This document shows positions 1 to 10,115 of a stretch of DNA of 64,000 nt, piece by piece. The stretch's first letter is position 1. Each line of letters opens with the position of its first letter. Made by a program: the position numbers and the translations under genes. Below the pieces are notes generated by a model. The model did no database searches. It saw nothing but the letters and a program-made list of their open reading frames with translations, and had not been told where the DNA came from. The stretch spans positions 1 through 64,000 of the forward strand of contig JARIAR010000004.1 in NCBI GenBank assembly GCA_029257805.1. The letters run 5' to 3'. The DNA is from Blautia sp. (GTDB lineage: Bacteria > Bacillota > Clostridia > Lachnospirales > Lachnospiraceae).

Positions 1-212
1 CCAAAACACAGTACAGCTTAACGGATGACCAGACAAAACTGGGAGCACCAAAAGATTTCGAAGTAACTGTACGAAATCTGAAGATTTCTGCCGGTGCAGG
101 ATTTATTGTAGCTCTTACAGGAGAGATCATGACAATGCCAGGTCTTCCAAAAGTTCCTGCAGCTGAAAAAATCGATGTAGATGAAACAGGAAAGATCACC
201 GGTCTGTTTTAA
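1..212 (+). CDS. fhs: formate--tetrahydrofolate ligase, C-terminal fragment (truncated by window start)
   Basis: Open frame from the window edge ending ...[51 protein letters not shown]; matches the Fhs C-terminus. Confidence 0.9.
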   Translation, partial: KTQYSLTDDQTKLGAPKDFEVTVRNLKISAGAGFIVALTGEIMTMPGLPKVPAAEKIDVDETGKITGLF

Positions 213-228
213 TATTAAATAAGATACA

Positions 229-260
229 ACAAAAGGTACTGAAAAATCAGTACCTTTTGT
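229..260. terminator. bidirectional intrinsic terminator between convergent fhs and xylB
   Basis: Perfect 14-bp stem ACAAAAGGTACTGA-AAAA-TCAGTACCTTTTGT followed by T-rich sequence. Confidence 0.85.
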
Positions 261-268
261 TTTGGATT

Positions 269-1738
269 TTATTTCGTCAGGTTCATTAAGTCTTTCATTC
301 CAGGATAAAGTTTCCTGAATTTCTGATATTTTTCTTCATATTTTTCAACAAGCTCTTTTTCCGGTTCTATGGTATCCACCACGTTTGCAAATTTCTTTCC
401 AATAGTCTCAACATCCGGATAAGCCCCGCAGCCAACTGCTGCAAGCATAGCTCCACCCATGGAAGGTCCTTCCTCATTTTCAAGAACATCCACTTTTAAA
501 TTCATAACATTTGCAATGATTTTTTTCCAAAGGGGACTTTTCGCTCCTCCTCCGCAGATTTTTGTTCTCTCTATTTTAATTCCAAGACTTCTTGCCACTT
601 CAAGAGAATCACGAAGTCCAAAAGCAACTCCCTCCAGAACCGCCTGTGTCATATCTTCTCTTGTTGTATCCATGGACATTCCAAAGAATACCCCTCTCGC
701 ATCAGGATTATTATGAGGGGAACGCTCTCCCATAAGATACGGAAGGAAAAAAACATGATTTTCTCCAAGTTTTGTAATTTTTTCCTGTTCTTTTGCAAAA
801 TCCTTTGTTTTTAAAATTTCTTCTGACCACCACTTATTACAGGAGGCTGCGCTTAACATACATCCCATAAGATGATAACTGCCATCTGCATGAGCAAAAG
901 AATGAAGTGCATTGTTTTCATCCACACCAAACTTTTTACTGGAAATAAAGATTGTTCCCGAAGTTCCAAGGGAAATATTACACTGTCCGTCCCCAACTGT
1001 TCCGGTTCCAACAGCTGCAGCTGCATTGTCTCCGGCGCCTGCTACAACTTTTACATCTTTCGGAAAAGAAAGTTCCTGCGCGATCTCCGGTTTCAACGTT
1101 CCTACAACCTGCCAGCTTTCATAAAGCTTTGGAAGCTGCTGCTCTTTCACATGACAGATTTCCAGCATTTCTTTTGACCAGCAACGATTCTTTACATCAA
1201 GAAGCAGCATGCCGGAAGCATCTGAAACATCCGTACAAAAGGCGCCTGACAAACGATATGCCAGATAATCTTTAGGAAGCATGATTTTTTCGATACGTGC
1301 AAAGTTTTCCGGTTCATTTTTTTCCATCCAGAGAATTTTCGGTGCTGTAAATCCTGCGAAAGCAATATTGGCTGTATATTCAGAAAGCTTTTTCTTTCCA
1401 ATGACATGATTTAAATACTCGGTTTCTTCTCCTGTACGTCCATCATTCCACAAAATTGCAGGACGGATCACTTCATCATGTTCATCAAGCGTAACAAGAC
1501 CATGCATCTGCCCGCCAAAACCAATGCCTGCAATTTCCGTTTTATCAATATCCTTTGTCAGTTCTTTCATTCCCTCCATACTCTGCACAAACCAATCGGA
1601 CGGATTTTGCTCCGACCATCCCGGATGCGGAAAAAAGAGAGGATACTCTTTCGATACAATATTACAGATTTTTCCGGATTTCTCCATAAGAAGAAGCTTC
1701 ACTGCTGAAGTTCCAAGATCTATCCCTATATAATACAT
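269..1738 (-). CDS. xylB: xylulokinase (FGGY carbohydrate kinase)
   Basis: MYYIGIDLGTSAVKLLLME..., GFGGQMHGLV, GAGDNAAAAVGTG; FGGY family signatures. Confidence 0.9.
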   Translation of the reverse strand: MYYIGIDLGTSAVKLLLMEKSGKICNIVSKEYPLFFPHPGWSEQNPSDWFVQSMEGMKELTKDIDKTEIAGIGFGGQMHGLVTLDEHDEVIRPAILWNDGRTGEETEYLNHVIGKKKLSEYTANIAFAGFTAPKILWMEKNEPENFARIEKIMLPKDYLAYRLSGAFCTDVSDASGMLLLDVKNRCWSKEMLEICHVKEQQLPKLYESWQVVGTLKPEIAQELSFPKDVKVVAGAGDNAAAAVGTGTVGDGQCNISLGTSGTIFISSKKFGVDENNALHSFAHADGSYHLMGCMLSAASCNKWWSEEILKTKDFAKEQEKITKLGENHVFFLPYLMGERSPHNNPDARGVFFGMSMDTTREDMTQAVLEGVAFGLRDSLEVARSLGIKIERTKICGGGAKSPLWKKIIANVMNLKVDVLENEEGPSMGGAMLAAVGCGAYPDVETIGKKFANVVDTIEPEKELVEKYEEKYQKFRKLYPGMKDLMNLTK

Positions 1739-1750
1739 ACCTTCACCTCA

Positions 1751-3235
1751 TTAACCCCATGGGTTTTCTGTTGGATAACGAACGCCTGCCGGCTGGTTAT
1801 ATCCAATTTCCTCTACTGGAACACCAATATATTTAAATACTTCAAAAAGCTGCTTTCCAAAATGGCCAAATGCAACTGCGCCATGATGCGGATAATTTTT
1901 TTCAATAAGAACATGGCGATAAAAACGTCCCATCTCCGGAATTGCAAAAACTCCAATTGCCCCAAAAGAACGTGTTGCAACAGGAAGAACCTCTCCTTGT
2001 GCAATATAAGCCCGAAGCTTATTGTCGGATGTACTCTGAAGACGATAGAACGTAATATCTCCAGGAACAATATCCCCTTCCAGAGTTCCCTGTGTTACTT
2101 CTTCCGGAAGTGTTCTTGCCATGATCATCTGGTATTTCATTTCACAGAAAGATAATTTTCCAGAAGCTGTGTTTCCACAGTGGAATCCCATAAAAGTATC
2201 TTTCTGGGTATAATCAAACTTTCCTTTAATATCACTCTCATACATATCTTTCGGTACAGAGTTATTAATATCAAGAAGAGTAACCGTATCGTTGCTTACT
2301 ACAGTTCCTATAAATTCACTTAATGCTCCATAAATATCAACTTCACATGATACCGGAATTCCCTGCGCTGTAAGGCGGCTATTTACATAACATGGTACAA
2401 ATCCAAACTGTGTCTGGAATGCAGGCCAGCATTTCCCGGCAATTGCCACATATTTCCGATACCCTCTGTGTTCTTCTACCCAATCTTTTAAGGTAAGTTC
2501 ATATTGTGCAAGTTTTGAAAGAATTTCCGGTTTTTTATTTCCTGCACCAAGCTCCTCTTCCATTTCTTTTACAATAGCAGGGATTCGTTCATCTCCTGCA
2601 TGTTTATTAAAGGCTTCAAAAAGATCAAGTTCTGAATTTTCTTCAATTTCAACGCCAATATTATAAAGCTGCTGAATAGGTGCATTACATGCAAGGAAAT
2701 TTAATGGACGAGGTCCAAAACTTATAATTTTTAAGTGATTAAGTCCTTCGATTGCTTTTGCAATAGGTACAAACTCATGGATCATATCTGCACAGTCTTC
2801 TGCATCACCAACAGGATATTCCGGAATATAGGCTTTCACACCTCGCAGCTTCAGATTATAGCTTGCATTTAACATACCGCAGTATGCATCGCCACGTCCC
2901 TGTACAAGATTATTTCCTGACTCTTCTGCTGCTGCAAGAAACATTTTCGGTCCGTCAAAATGTTTCGCAAGAAGTGTTTCTGAAATCTCCGGGCCAAAAT
3001 TCCCAAGATACACAGCCAGTGCATTGCATCCGGCTTTTTTAATATCCTCAAGAGCCTGTACCATATGAATCTCACTTTCAACAATACAAATTGGACATTC
3101 ATAAATTTCTTCTGCATCATACTTTTTTTTGTATGCTTCCACAAGAGCTTTCCTTCTATTTACAGAAAGACTTTCCGGAAAACAATCACGACTTACTGCT
3201 ACAATTCCAATTTTTACTTTCGGCATGTTATTCAT
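1751..3235 (-). CDS. L-fucose/L-arabinose isomerase family protein
   Basis: 494 aa FucI/AraA-fold-like protein; directly upstream of and co-oriented with xylB. Confidence 0.8.
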   Translation of the reverse strand: MNNMPKVKIGIVAVSRDCFPESLSVNRRKALVEAYKKKYDAEEIYECPICIVESEIHMVQALEDIKKAGCNALAVYLGNFGPEISETLLAKHFDGPKMFLAAAEESGNNLVQGRGDAYCGMLNASYNLKLRGVKAYIPEYPVGDAEDCADMIHEFVPIAKAIEGLNHLKIISFGPRPLNFLACNAPIQQLYNIGVEIEENSELDLFEAFNKHAGDERIPAIVKEMEEELGAGNKKPEILSKLAQYELTLKDWVEEHRGYRKYVAIAGKCWPAFQTQFGFVPCYVNSRLTAQGIPVSCEVDIYGALSEFIGTVVSNDTVTLLDINNSVPKDMYESDIKGKFDYTQKDTFMGFHCGNTASGKLSFCEMKYQMIMARTLPEEVTQGTLEGDIVPGDITFYRLQSTSDNKLRAYIAQGEVLPVATRSFGAIGVFAIPEMGRFYRHVLIEKNYPHHGAVAFGHFGKQLFEVFKYIGVPVEEIGYNQPAGVRYPTENPWG

Positions 3236-3249
3236 AATTCTTCTCTCCT

Positions 3250-3867
3250 TTATCTAAGTTGAATATTTTCACCTTTAAGTCCGTTAAATGCATCTTTTAT
3301 CGCCGCTTCTTCATGAGCGATCAGCCATTTATTCTTTGCGGTCATAAGCTTCTCTTCCCCTGTTTTTTTCACAGAAAAAGACAGCTCTGTATTGGTTCCT
3401 CTTGGAAGCACTACGATACACTGAAAGCCGGCTTCTTCCCTATTACATGGGGCATAGTGAAGCGTCGTACCATAAACCTCAATTCCTGTTCCTGCAGGTA
3501 CAAAAAAAGCTTCTATTTTAGAAGTGTCATATGTAAAATCCTCTTCTATGTCCTGCTGACATCCCAGAAGCAAAACAAGATCTGTGACTGCAATATTAAT
3601 TTCTGAATTTCTATGATATTCCACTGCATTTAATTTTTTATTATGTCCGTTGCAATATCCAATTTGAATCGGGAGACCTCCAAACTCTTTGTTTTGAAGC
3701 TCTTTTGCAATATCCGGCGCCTCCAGCTCCTCCACGGAAGGCACATACACAACGCCTTCCGGAACAGGTGTATGGCGCATTGCCCTTAACAGTGCCGTAA
3801 AATCATACCCCTTTAGGATCTTTCCGTATTTACGAAATTCCACATCTGATACATTATAAATTTTCAC
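3250..3867 (-). CDS. DUF4867 family protein (cupin-like)
   Basis: MKIYNVSDVEFRKYGKILKGYDFTALLRAMRHTPVPEGVVYVPSVEELE...; co-directional with the isomerase. Confidence 0.7.
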   Translation of the reverse strand: MKIYNVSDVEFRKYGKILKGYDFTALLRAMRHTPVPEGVVYVPSVEELEAPDIAKELQNKEFGGLPIQIGYCNGHNKKLNAVEYHRNSEINIAVTDLVLLLGCQQDIEEDFTYDTSKIEAFFVPAGTGIEVYGTTLHYAPCNREEAGFQCIVVLPRGTNTELSFSVKKTGEEKLMTAKNKWLIAHEEAAIKDAFNGLKGENIQLR

Positions 3868-3992
3868 TTTTTTCTCCTTTGAAAAACCCGTTTTTAAGTT
3901 TCTTCGTTCTTCAGCTGATAAAAAAAGTATACCAGAAGTCCCTTTCTTTTTTCGCCTGTTTTCTTGTCCGGAATACTGCTATTTTTTGACAT

Positions 3993-4826
3993 TTATATAA
4001 ATCCGTTTTTCCGTTCTCTTAGCAGTTCACTTGGAAGGATTCCATATCGTTTCTTAAAGTCTCTGGCAAATCCCCTGCTGCTGCAAAATCCGTTATTAAG
4101 CGCTACGGCACTGATGGTATGATCTGTTGTCAGCAGCTCCCTATATGCATATGCCATACGGATATCCTGCAAATATGTCTTAAAGTTTACTTTTGCATAT
4201 TTACAGAACATTCTTGACAAATAAGCATCTGAATAACCAAACATTGCTGCCAGCTCTGAAAGTTTTAGGTCCTCTTTGTAATTTTCTCTCATATATGTGG
4301 TGATTTTTGACAATGTATCAAGCCGCCTGCTGTAACGCACTTCTTTTTCCCCTACTTCTGTGATTCTGTATGCACTTACAAGCAGATACATAATCTCATT
4401 GTAAATAGCCCGGATCTTAAATTCACAGCCCATCTCCTTTTTTCGGTTTACCTCATAAAGCTGACGGATATATCCTGCTAATTCTGGATTTTTAGGATGC
4501 CCTGTACTTAAAAACCGAATAAAACGTTCTGCTGTAAAATACTCTTCAAAATGTTTAAGGGGAATCTGCAGCACCACCGTGCGGTTTTTCTCCGGAGCAT
4601 GTATGGAATGAATTTCATTGGAATTAATAATAATCAGTTCTCCGGCCTTTAAAGGATATTCCTTTTCATTAAGAAAAAAAATAAGCCGTCCTTCCATGAC
4701 TGCAAAAATTTCAATTGATGTATGCCAGTGTTTTTCCCTTACATAATTTCCATTTTCTCCTTCAAAAAGAAAAAGCTTAAAAGGCTGTCCTTCATTTGGA
4801 ATAATAAGCTCATGCTGAAACTCCAT
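3993..4826 (-). CDS. AraC family transcriptional regulator with N-terminal cupin domain
   Basis: C-terminal double HTH (LSELAAMFGYSDAYLSRMFCKYAKVNFKTYLQDIRM...GFCSSRGFARDFKKRYGILPSELL). Confidence 0.9.
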   Translation of the reverse strand: MEFQHELIIPNEGQPFKLFLFEGENGNYVREKHWHTSIEIFAVMEGRLIFFLNEKEYPLKAGELIIINSNEIHSIHAPEKNRTVVLQIPLKHFEEYFTAERFIRFLSTGHPKNPELAGYIRQLYEVNRKKEMGCEFKIRAIYNEIMYLLVSAYRITEVGEKEVRYSRRLDTLSKITTYMRENYKEDLKLSELAAMFGYSDAYLSRMFCKYAKVNFKTYLQDIRMAYAYRELLTTDHTISAVALNNGFCSSRGFARDFKKRYGILPSELLRERKNGFI

Positions 4827-4970
4827 AGGCTCCTCCTTCCCTATCTATCTGTCCGTTCTTTCCCTCAGTATATCCAAGGGAAATCGAAAAGTCAAACTTC
4901 CATTCTCTTGTTTTTTTATAAGGAAATGATATAATGAAACACGCAAAAATAATATAAATGAGGTGAAAAT

Positions 4971-5534
4971 ATGTCAGATATCCACTATGAAATAAAGCGA
5001 TATACTGCTTCTGTTTCTATTCCGGAATATATCGAACATTTTGTAGATGTAGAAACATTTTTAGGTGCATGCAAGGCCTGTCCTAATTACAACAAAAAAT
5101 GGTCATGTCCTTCTTATGATTTTAATGTAGAAAAATACTGGAACCAGTACAAAAACTTCCGCCTTCTTGCATCCCAGATTATTTTTCCTGCAGAAGCTCT
5201 GGAAAAAACCTACACCCAGGAAGAACTTAATGAAATTCTTGACAGCGTACTTCCAAAAGAAAAACAAAAATTATCGGATGAACTTTTAGCTGAAGAATCA
5301 AAATATCCCGGTAGCATCAGTCTTTCCGCAGGAAGCTGCATTCGCTGTAAATCCTGTACAAGGGCAGAGGGAAAACCATGCCGCTTTCCTGATAAAATGC
5401 GTTATTCCATCGAATCTCTGGGCGGAAATGTTGGGCTTACCATCGAAAAACTTATGGGACTCCATTTGGAATGGATGGAAGACAACAAACTTCCTCACCA
5501 TTTTGTACTTGTATGCGGACTTCTTCTTCCGTAA
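4971..5534 (+). CDS. DUF2284 domain-containing metal-binding protein
   Basis: Cys-rich; CKACPNYNKKWSCPSYDF and CIRCKSCTRAEGKPCRFPDKMRYSIESLG motifs. Confidence 0.8.
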   Translation: MSDIHYEIKRYTASVSIPEYIEHFVDVETFLGACKACPNYNKKWSCPSYDFNVEKYWNQYKNFRLLASQIIFPAEALEKTYTQEELNEILDSVLPKEKQKLSDELLAEESKYPGSISLSAGSCIRCKSCTRAEGKPCRFPDKMRYSIESLGGNVGLTIEKLMGLHLEWMEDNKLPHHFVLVCGLLLP

Positions 5535-5563
5535 ACTTCATATAACAGAAGTGAGGTGATATT

Positions 5564-6907
5564 TTGCAAAACAGACAAAATTTAACAGAAGGAGCACCCG
5601 GCCGCACTCTTTTTTTCTTTGCTCTTCCTATGATCATCGGAAATCTTTTCCAGCAATTTTACAATATGGCAGATTCTATTATTGTAGGACGGTTCGCAGG
5701 GGAAGATGCGCTTGCCGCAGTCGGCGCTTCCTACTCTTTTACTACGGTTTTTATTATGATTGCCATTGGCGGAGGAATTGGTTCTTCTGTCCTTACAAGC
5801 CAGTATCTAGGTGCAAAACAATACAGTAAAATGAAAACTTCTGCTTACACATTTCTCATTACTTTTGGTGCTGTAAGTCTGGTTTTATCCGCGTTGGGGC
5901 TTTTATACAATCCCCTGATCCTGCATGCTTTAAAAACACCCGATAACATAATGGCGGATGCTCTTTTATACCTTCAGATTTATTTTTCAGGCCTCCCCTT
6001 TATGTTTATGTACAACATACTTTCTGCAAATTTTAATGCACTTGGAAAATCTCAGATTCCCCTGATCCTTCTTATTTTTTCTTCCATATTAAATATTTTA
6101 ATGGATCTCTGGATGGTAGGTTTTCTTCATATGGGGGTAGCCGGAGCTGCCATTGCAACCGTTATTGCCCAGGGGATTTCTGCTGCTTTTTCTTTTATTA
6201 TTTTTATACGCCTGATACGCTCTTACAGATCAGAGGAAAAACCCCGGCTCTTTGACAGATATATGTTTCTTACCGGAACCAAAATCGCTATTCCTTCTAT
6301 TATACAACAATCCATCGTAAGCATCGGCATGCTTCTTACACAGTCCTCCGTAAATTACTTTGGTTCTTCTGCTCTTGCAGGATATTCAGCAGGAAGCCGT
6401 CTGGAATCTTTGGGAATCGTCCCTATGATTGCAACAGGTAATGCCATGTCTCCTTTCACCGCCCAAAATCTGGGTGCAGGCAAAACAGAACGTGTTCAGA
6501 AAGGATATCATGCTGCATATAAGATTATTCTTGGTTTTGGAATTTTTCTTGCCATCGGATCACAACTTCTATATGCCCCTATTGTATCTGCTTTTGTAGA
6601 TCCTGTCCAATCCCCTCTGGCCTTCCAGACAGGAACGGCATATTTTCGATTTGTAGGTATTTTTTTCTCTTTTCTGGGGTTCAAGGCTATTACCGATGGA
6701 ATTCTCCGGGGTTCCGGCGACGTAAAAATCTATATGTTGGCTAATCTGATCAATCTTGCGATTCGGGTATGTACTGCCAAATTCCTCTCTCCTGTTTTTG
6801 GAATTGCCTTTATCTGGTATGCAATCCCCCTTGGATGGTTTGTCAATTATCTTATTTCCTTTATCTGGTATCGTACCGGAAACTGGAAAAAGAAACGGAT
6901 TCTATAA
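5564..6907 (+). CDS. MATE family efflux transporter
   Basis: Multi-TM; GRTLFFFALPMIIGNLFQQFYNMADSIIVGRFAGEDALAAVGAS; TTG start after GAGGTGA. Confidence 0.9.
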   Translation: MQNRQNLTEGAPGRTLFFFALPMIIGNLFQQFYNMADSIIVGRFAGEDALAAVGASYSFTTVFIMIAIGGGIGSSVLTSQYLGAKQYSKMKTSAYTFLITFGAVSLVLSALGLLYNPLILHALKTPDNIMADALLYLQIYFSGLPFMFMYNILSANFNALGKSQIPLILLIFSSILNILMDLWMVGFLHMGVAGAAIATVIAQGISAAFSFIIFIRLIRSYRSEEKPRLFDRYMFLTGTKIAIPSIIQQSIVSIGMLLTQSSVNYFGSSALAGYSAGSRLESLGIVPMIATGNAMSPFTAQNLGAGKTERVQKGYHAAYKIILGFGIFLAIGSQLLYAPIVSAFVDPVQSPLAFQTGTAYFRFVGIFFSFLGFKAITDGILRGSGDVKIYMLANLINLAIRVCTAKFLSPVFGIAFIWYAIPLGWFVNYLISFIWYRTGNWKKKRIL

Positions 6908-6965
6908 AAAAATATTTACAAGTAGTATTTAAAACTATATAATAGGGATTAGAGGTGATTACACA

Positions 6966-7598
6966 ATGACGATAGATACAAAAGATATGATAAACAGCAT
7001 TCTGGAAAGCGTCTCCAGAATCGATTATATAAAACCTGAAGATTTACCAAATATTGACCTTTACATGGATCAGGTCACTACTTTTATGGAAGAACAGCTT
7101 GCTTCCACAAAGCGCTACGAAGAGGACAAAATCCTGACAAAAACCATGATCAACAATTATGCCAAAAACAAACTGCTCCCTTCTCCTGAAAAAAAGCGAT
7201 ATTCCAGAGAACATCTTCTTATGCTGATTTTTATTTATTATTTTAAGAATATTCTCTCCATTAGCGATATTCAGGCACTTTTATCCCCTATTACCGATAA
7301 ATATTTTAAATCCGATACAGACAAGGATTTAACTTACATTTACAATGAAGTTTTCAGTATGGAAAAAAGTCAGATTGAATATTTAAAAAAAGATCTTCTG
7401 AAACGTTACACAGTGGCAGATACTACATTTGAAGATGCGGACGAAGAAGATAAGGAATTTCTTAAAAAATTTTCTTTTATCTGTCTTTTAAGTTTCGATG
7501 TGTATGTAAAAAAAATGCTGATTGAACAGCTTATCGACGGCATGGATCAAACAAAATCTGATAAAAAAACAAAAAAAGACAAAACCAAAAAATCTTAA
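6966..7598 (+). CDS. DUF1836 domain-containing protein
   Basis: MINNYAKNKLLPSPEKKRYSREHLLMLIFIYYFKNILSISDIQALL; MerR-like DUF1836 signature. Confidence 0.8.
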   Translation: MTIDTKDMINSILESVSRIDYIKPEDLPNIDLYMDQVTTFMEEQLASTKRYEEDKILTKTMINNYAKNKLLPSPEKKRYSREHLLMLIFIYYFKNILSISDIQALLSPITDKYFKSDTDKDLTYIYNEVFSMEKSQIEYLKKDLLKRYTVADTTFEDADEEDKEFLKKFSFICLLSFDVYVKKMLIEQLIDGMDQTKSDKKTKKDKTKKS

Positions 7599-7620
7599 CG
7601 TATGTTTTCTTCACTACAAC

Positions 7621-7657
7621 AAACAGGGCTCCTCTTTTTATAAGAGAAGCCCTGTTT
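7621..7657. terminator. bidirectional terminator between convergent genes
   Basis: AAACAGGGCTcCTCTT-TTTAT-AAGAGaAGCCCTGTTT with T-rich flank. Confidence 0.85.
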
Positions 7658-7669
7658 ATATGTTTTATT

Positions 7670-7978
7670 TTACTTTTCACCGTTCTCTGTATCCTCGTTC
7701 ATCCTGTCAAATACCATTTCATATCCGTCATTTCCATAATTTAATGAACGGTTTACACGGCTTATGGTCGCTGTAGACGCTCCGGTTTTTTCTGAGATAT
7801 CCAGATAAGTTCTCTTGTCCATCAGCATTTTTGCAACTTCAAAACGCTGCGATAAAGAAAGAAGCTCATTAATTGTACACACGTCCTCAAAAAAAGTATA
7901 GCATTCTTCTTTATTTTTCAGACACAGAATCGCTTCAAAAAGATGGTCTACGGCTTCAGTTCTGATTTTTTTACTCAT
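7670..7978 (-). CDS. YerC/YecD family TrpR-related protein
   Basis: FFEDVCTINELLSLSQRFEVAKMLMDKRTYLDISEKTGASTATISRVNRSLNYGNDGYEMVFDR; start at MSKKIRTEAVDHL after AAGGAGT. Confidence 0.85.
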   Translation of the reverse strand: MSKKIRTEAVDHLFEAILCLKNKEECYTFFEDVCTINELLSLSQRFEVAKMLMDKRTYLDISEKTGASTATISRVNRSLNYGNDGYEMVFDRMNEDTENGEK

Positions 7979-8073
7979 ATTTGTACTCCTTTGAAAAAAC
8001 ATCCTATTAATATAGCATTATTTTAACACGTTAAAATATGATAGGCAAGTGTTTTTCATAAAAGAAGAGAATT

Positions 8074-8808
8074 TTAAGATATTTTAATATCTTTTACATT
8101 AATATGTCCTTCTAACGCCTCCACGCTGCGATTTAACACAAGCTCTTCCGGAAAATCCACTTCTTTTAAAAGTTCCTGTGCCATGGCGAACTCTCCAATC
8201 AGAGTATCAAAATGTGCATCACTTCCCATGATAACAGGAACGCTGTACTCTTTACACAATTCCAGCATCTTTATATCATTCTCTTTCGCATTTCTTCGAA
8301 AGCATTTGGGATCCAGAGAATGATTATTTAATTCCAGAACTTTGCCATTTTTTTTCGCCCCCTCCACGAGAGCTCTATAATCAAGCTCATATCGTCCGTC
8401 GTCCGGATGTCCAATAATATTTACATACGGATTTTCCATGGCTTTTAAGCAGGCTCTTGTATTTTCTTCACAGGTTCCCGGTTTAATACAGGGAGTATGA
8501 AGGCTTGCAATAATTACATCCATCCCTCTCAGATCTTTTTCTTCCAAATCAATGTTTCCTTCAAAATCCATAATATTTACTTCTGACCCAAGAAGAAGAC
8601 GGATTCCATACATCTCTCTTGGTACTGTTTTCAGATTATGAAAATAAAAGCTATGACAGGTCCCCGGCATCATTGGGGCATGTTCTGTAATACCAAGAAC
8701 CGAAAGTCCCTTATCTGCTGCTGCTTTTGCCATTTCTCTTAATGTATTGTATGCGTGACCGCTTGCTATTGTATGTGTATGTAGATCAAGAACGTATTCG
8801 TAACTCAT
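8074..8808 (-). CDS. PHP domain phosphatase (YcdX-like)
   Basis: DLHTHTIASGHAYNTLREMAKAAADKGLSVLGITEHAP; PHP metal-binding motifs. Confidence 0.85.
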   Translation of the reverse strand: MSYEYVLDLHTHTIASGHAYNTLREMAKAAADKGLSVLGITEHAPMMPGTCHSFYFHNLKTVPREMYGIRLLLGSEVNIMDFEGNIDLEEKDLRGMDVIIASLHTPCIKPGTCEENTRACLKAMENPYVNIIGHPDDGRYELDYRALVEGAKKNGKVLELNNHSLDPKCFRRNAKENDIKMLELCKEYSVPVIMGSDAHFDTLIGEFAMAQELLKEVDFPEELVLNRSVEALEGHINVKDIKIS

Positions 8809-8896
8809 AATCTTTTTCCTTTCTCTGCTATGTGGATTATTTTCACTTATTATACGCTGTTTTTTTTCTTTTTACAAACCTCTTTCTTCGCCAAAA

Positions 8897-8930
8897 TAAA
8901 ACAGCCTGCACAAATGTACAGACTGTTTTA
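8897..8930 (-). terminator. terminator of sugar ABC transporter operon
   Basis: Imperfect inverted repeat TAAAACAGcCTGcAC-AAAT-GTaCAGaCTGTTTTA just after the permease stop. Confidence 0.65.
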
Positions 8931-8938
8931 CAAGGATT

Positions 8939-10111
8939 CTATTTTACAATAAATGACTTTCTCTTACTTACCACATCAAAAATAACAGCTGCAAGAAGTA
9001 CAAGACCTTTTACTACTTTCTGAAGGTTCTGGTCAATTCCCATAATACTCATGCCCAGATTCAATACACCCATCAGAAGAGCACCTATAATAACTCCTGG
9101 AACCGTCCCTGTTCCGCCGTATGCAGATGCTCCGCCTATAAAGCAGGCACCAATTGCATCCATTTCAAAGTTTGTTCCTGCCTGTGGATTTGCTGAATTC
9201 ATACGCGCCATAGTGATCATTCCGGCAACAGCTGCAAGAAGCCCCATATTCAGATATGCCAGAAAATAAACTTTATTTGTATTGATACCAGATAATTTTG
9301 TTGCCTTTTCATTTCCACCTACTGCATAGAAATAGCGACCTGATGTTGTTTTTGATGCTATATATGTATAAATAGCAATAATTGCCACAACCCATACAAG
9401 TGAATTAGGAATACCTTTGTACTGAGCCAGTCGGAACATAAAGAGGAGAACTGCAATACAGATAACTGCCATCTTCACAATGGTACTTCCAAGGCCTTCC
9501 ACCTGATATCCTTTTTTTACACGATTTGCACGATTTCTAAATACAAACACTGCATAGATCACACAAACCAAAATTCCTACTGCAAAACACACAACATTAA
9601 ATGTTTCTGTTCCAAAAGGATCTGGAATATAATTATTGAACAAAGCAAGATAAGATTCCGGCATAGGTGCCAGTGTCTGTCCCTCTAAAACAACATTGGA
9701 AAGTCCTCTAAATGCAAGCATACCGGCTAAAGTTACAATAAATGGCGGAATGCGCACATAAGCAATCCAAAATCCCTGCCATGCTCCGATGGCAATTCCT
9801 ACAAGCAACATCACAGCCATAGTCAGATATGGATTCATCCCATGCCCTACTATCATCTTGCCGCCTACTGCTGATACAAAACAGACAACAGATCCAACAG
9901 ACAGATCGATATTGCCGCCTGTAAGAATACAGAACAACATACCTGTAGCAAGAATAAATACATATGCATTCTGTGCGATGAGGTTATTAACATTCTGGGG
10001 AAGGATCATTCTTCCTTCCGTATTGGCAGTAAAAAGAACAACTAATACAACCAGTACGATTACCATGGTATATTTTTTCAGTATTTCCGAAAAATGAATT
10101 TTCTTTTCCAT
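8939..10111 (-). CDS. sugar ABC transporter permease (xylH/mmsB-like)
   Basis: Multi-TM; ATGMLFCILTGGNIDLSVGSVVCFVSAVGG; IGACFIGGASAYGGTGTVPGVIIGALLMGVLNLGMSIMG. Confidence 0.9.
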   Translation of the reverse strand: MEKKIHFSEILKKYTMVIVLVVLVVLFTANTEGRMILPQNVNNLIAQNAYVFILATGMLFCILTGGNIDLSVGSVVCFVSAVGGKMIVGHGMNPYLTMAVMLLVGIAIGAWQGFWIAYVRIPPFIVTLAGMLAFRGLSNVVLEGQTLAPMPESYLALFNNYIPDPFGTETFNVVCFAVGILVCVIYAVFVFRNRANRVKKGYQVEGLGSTIVKMAVICIAVLLFMFRLAQYKGIPNSLVWVVAIIAIYTYIASKTTSGRYFYAVGGNEKATKLSGINTNKVYFLAYLNMGLLAAVAGMITMARMNSANPQAGTNFEMDAIGACFIGGASAYGGTGTVPGVIIGALLMGVLNLGMSIMGIDQNLQKVVKGLVLLAAVIFDVVSKRKSFIVK

Positions 10112-10115
10112 TCTT

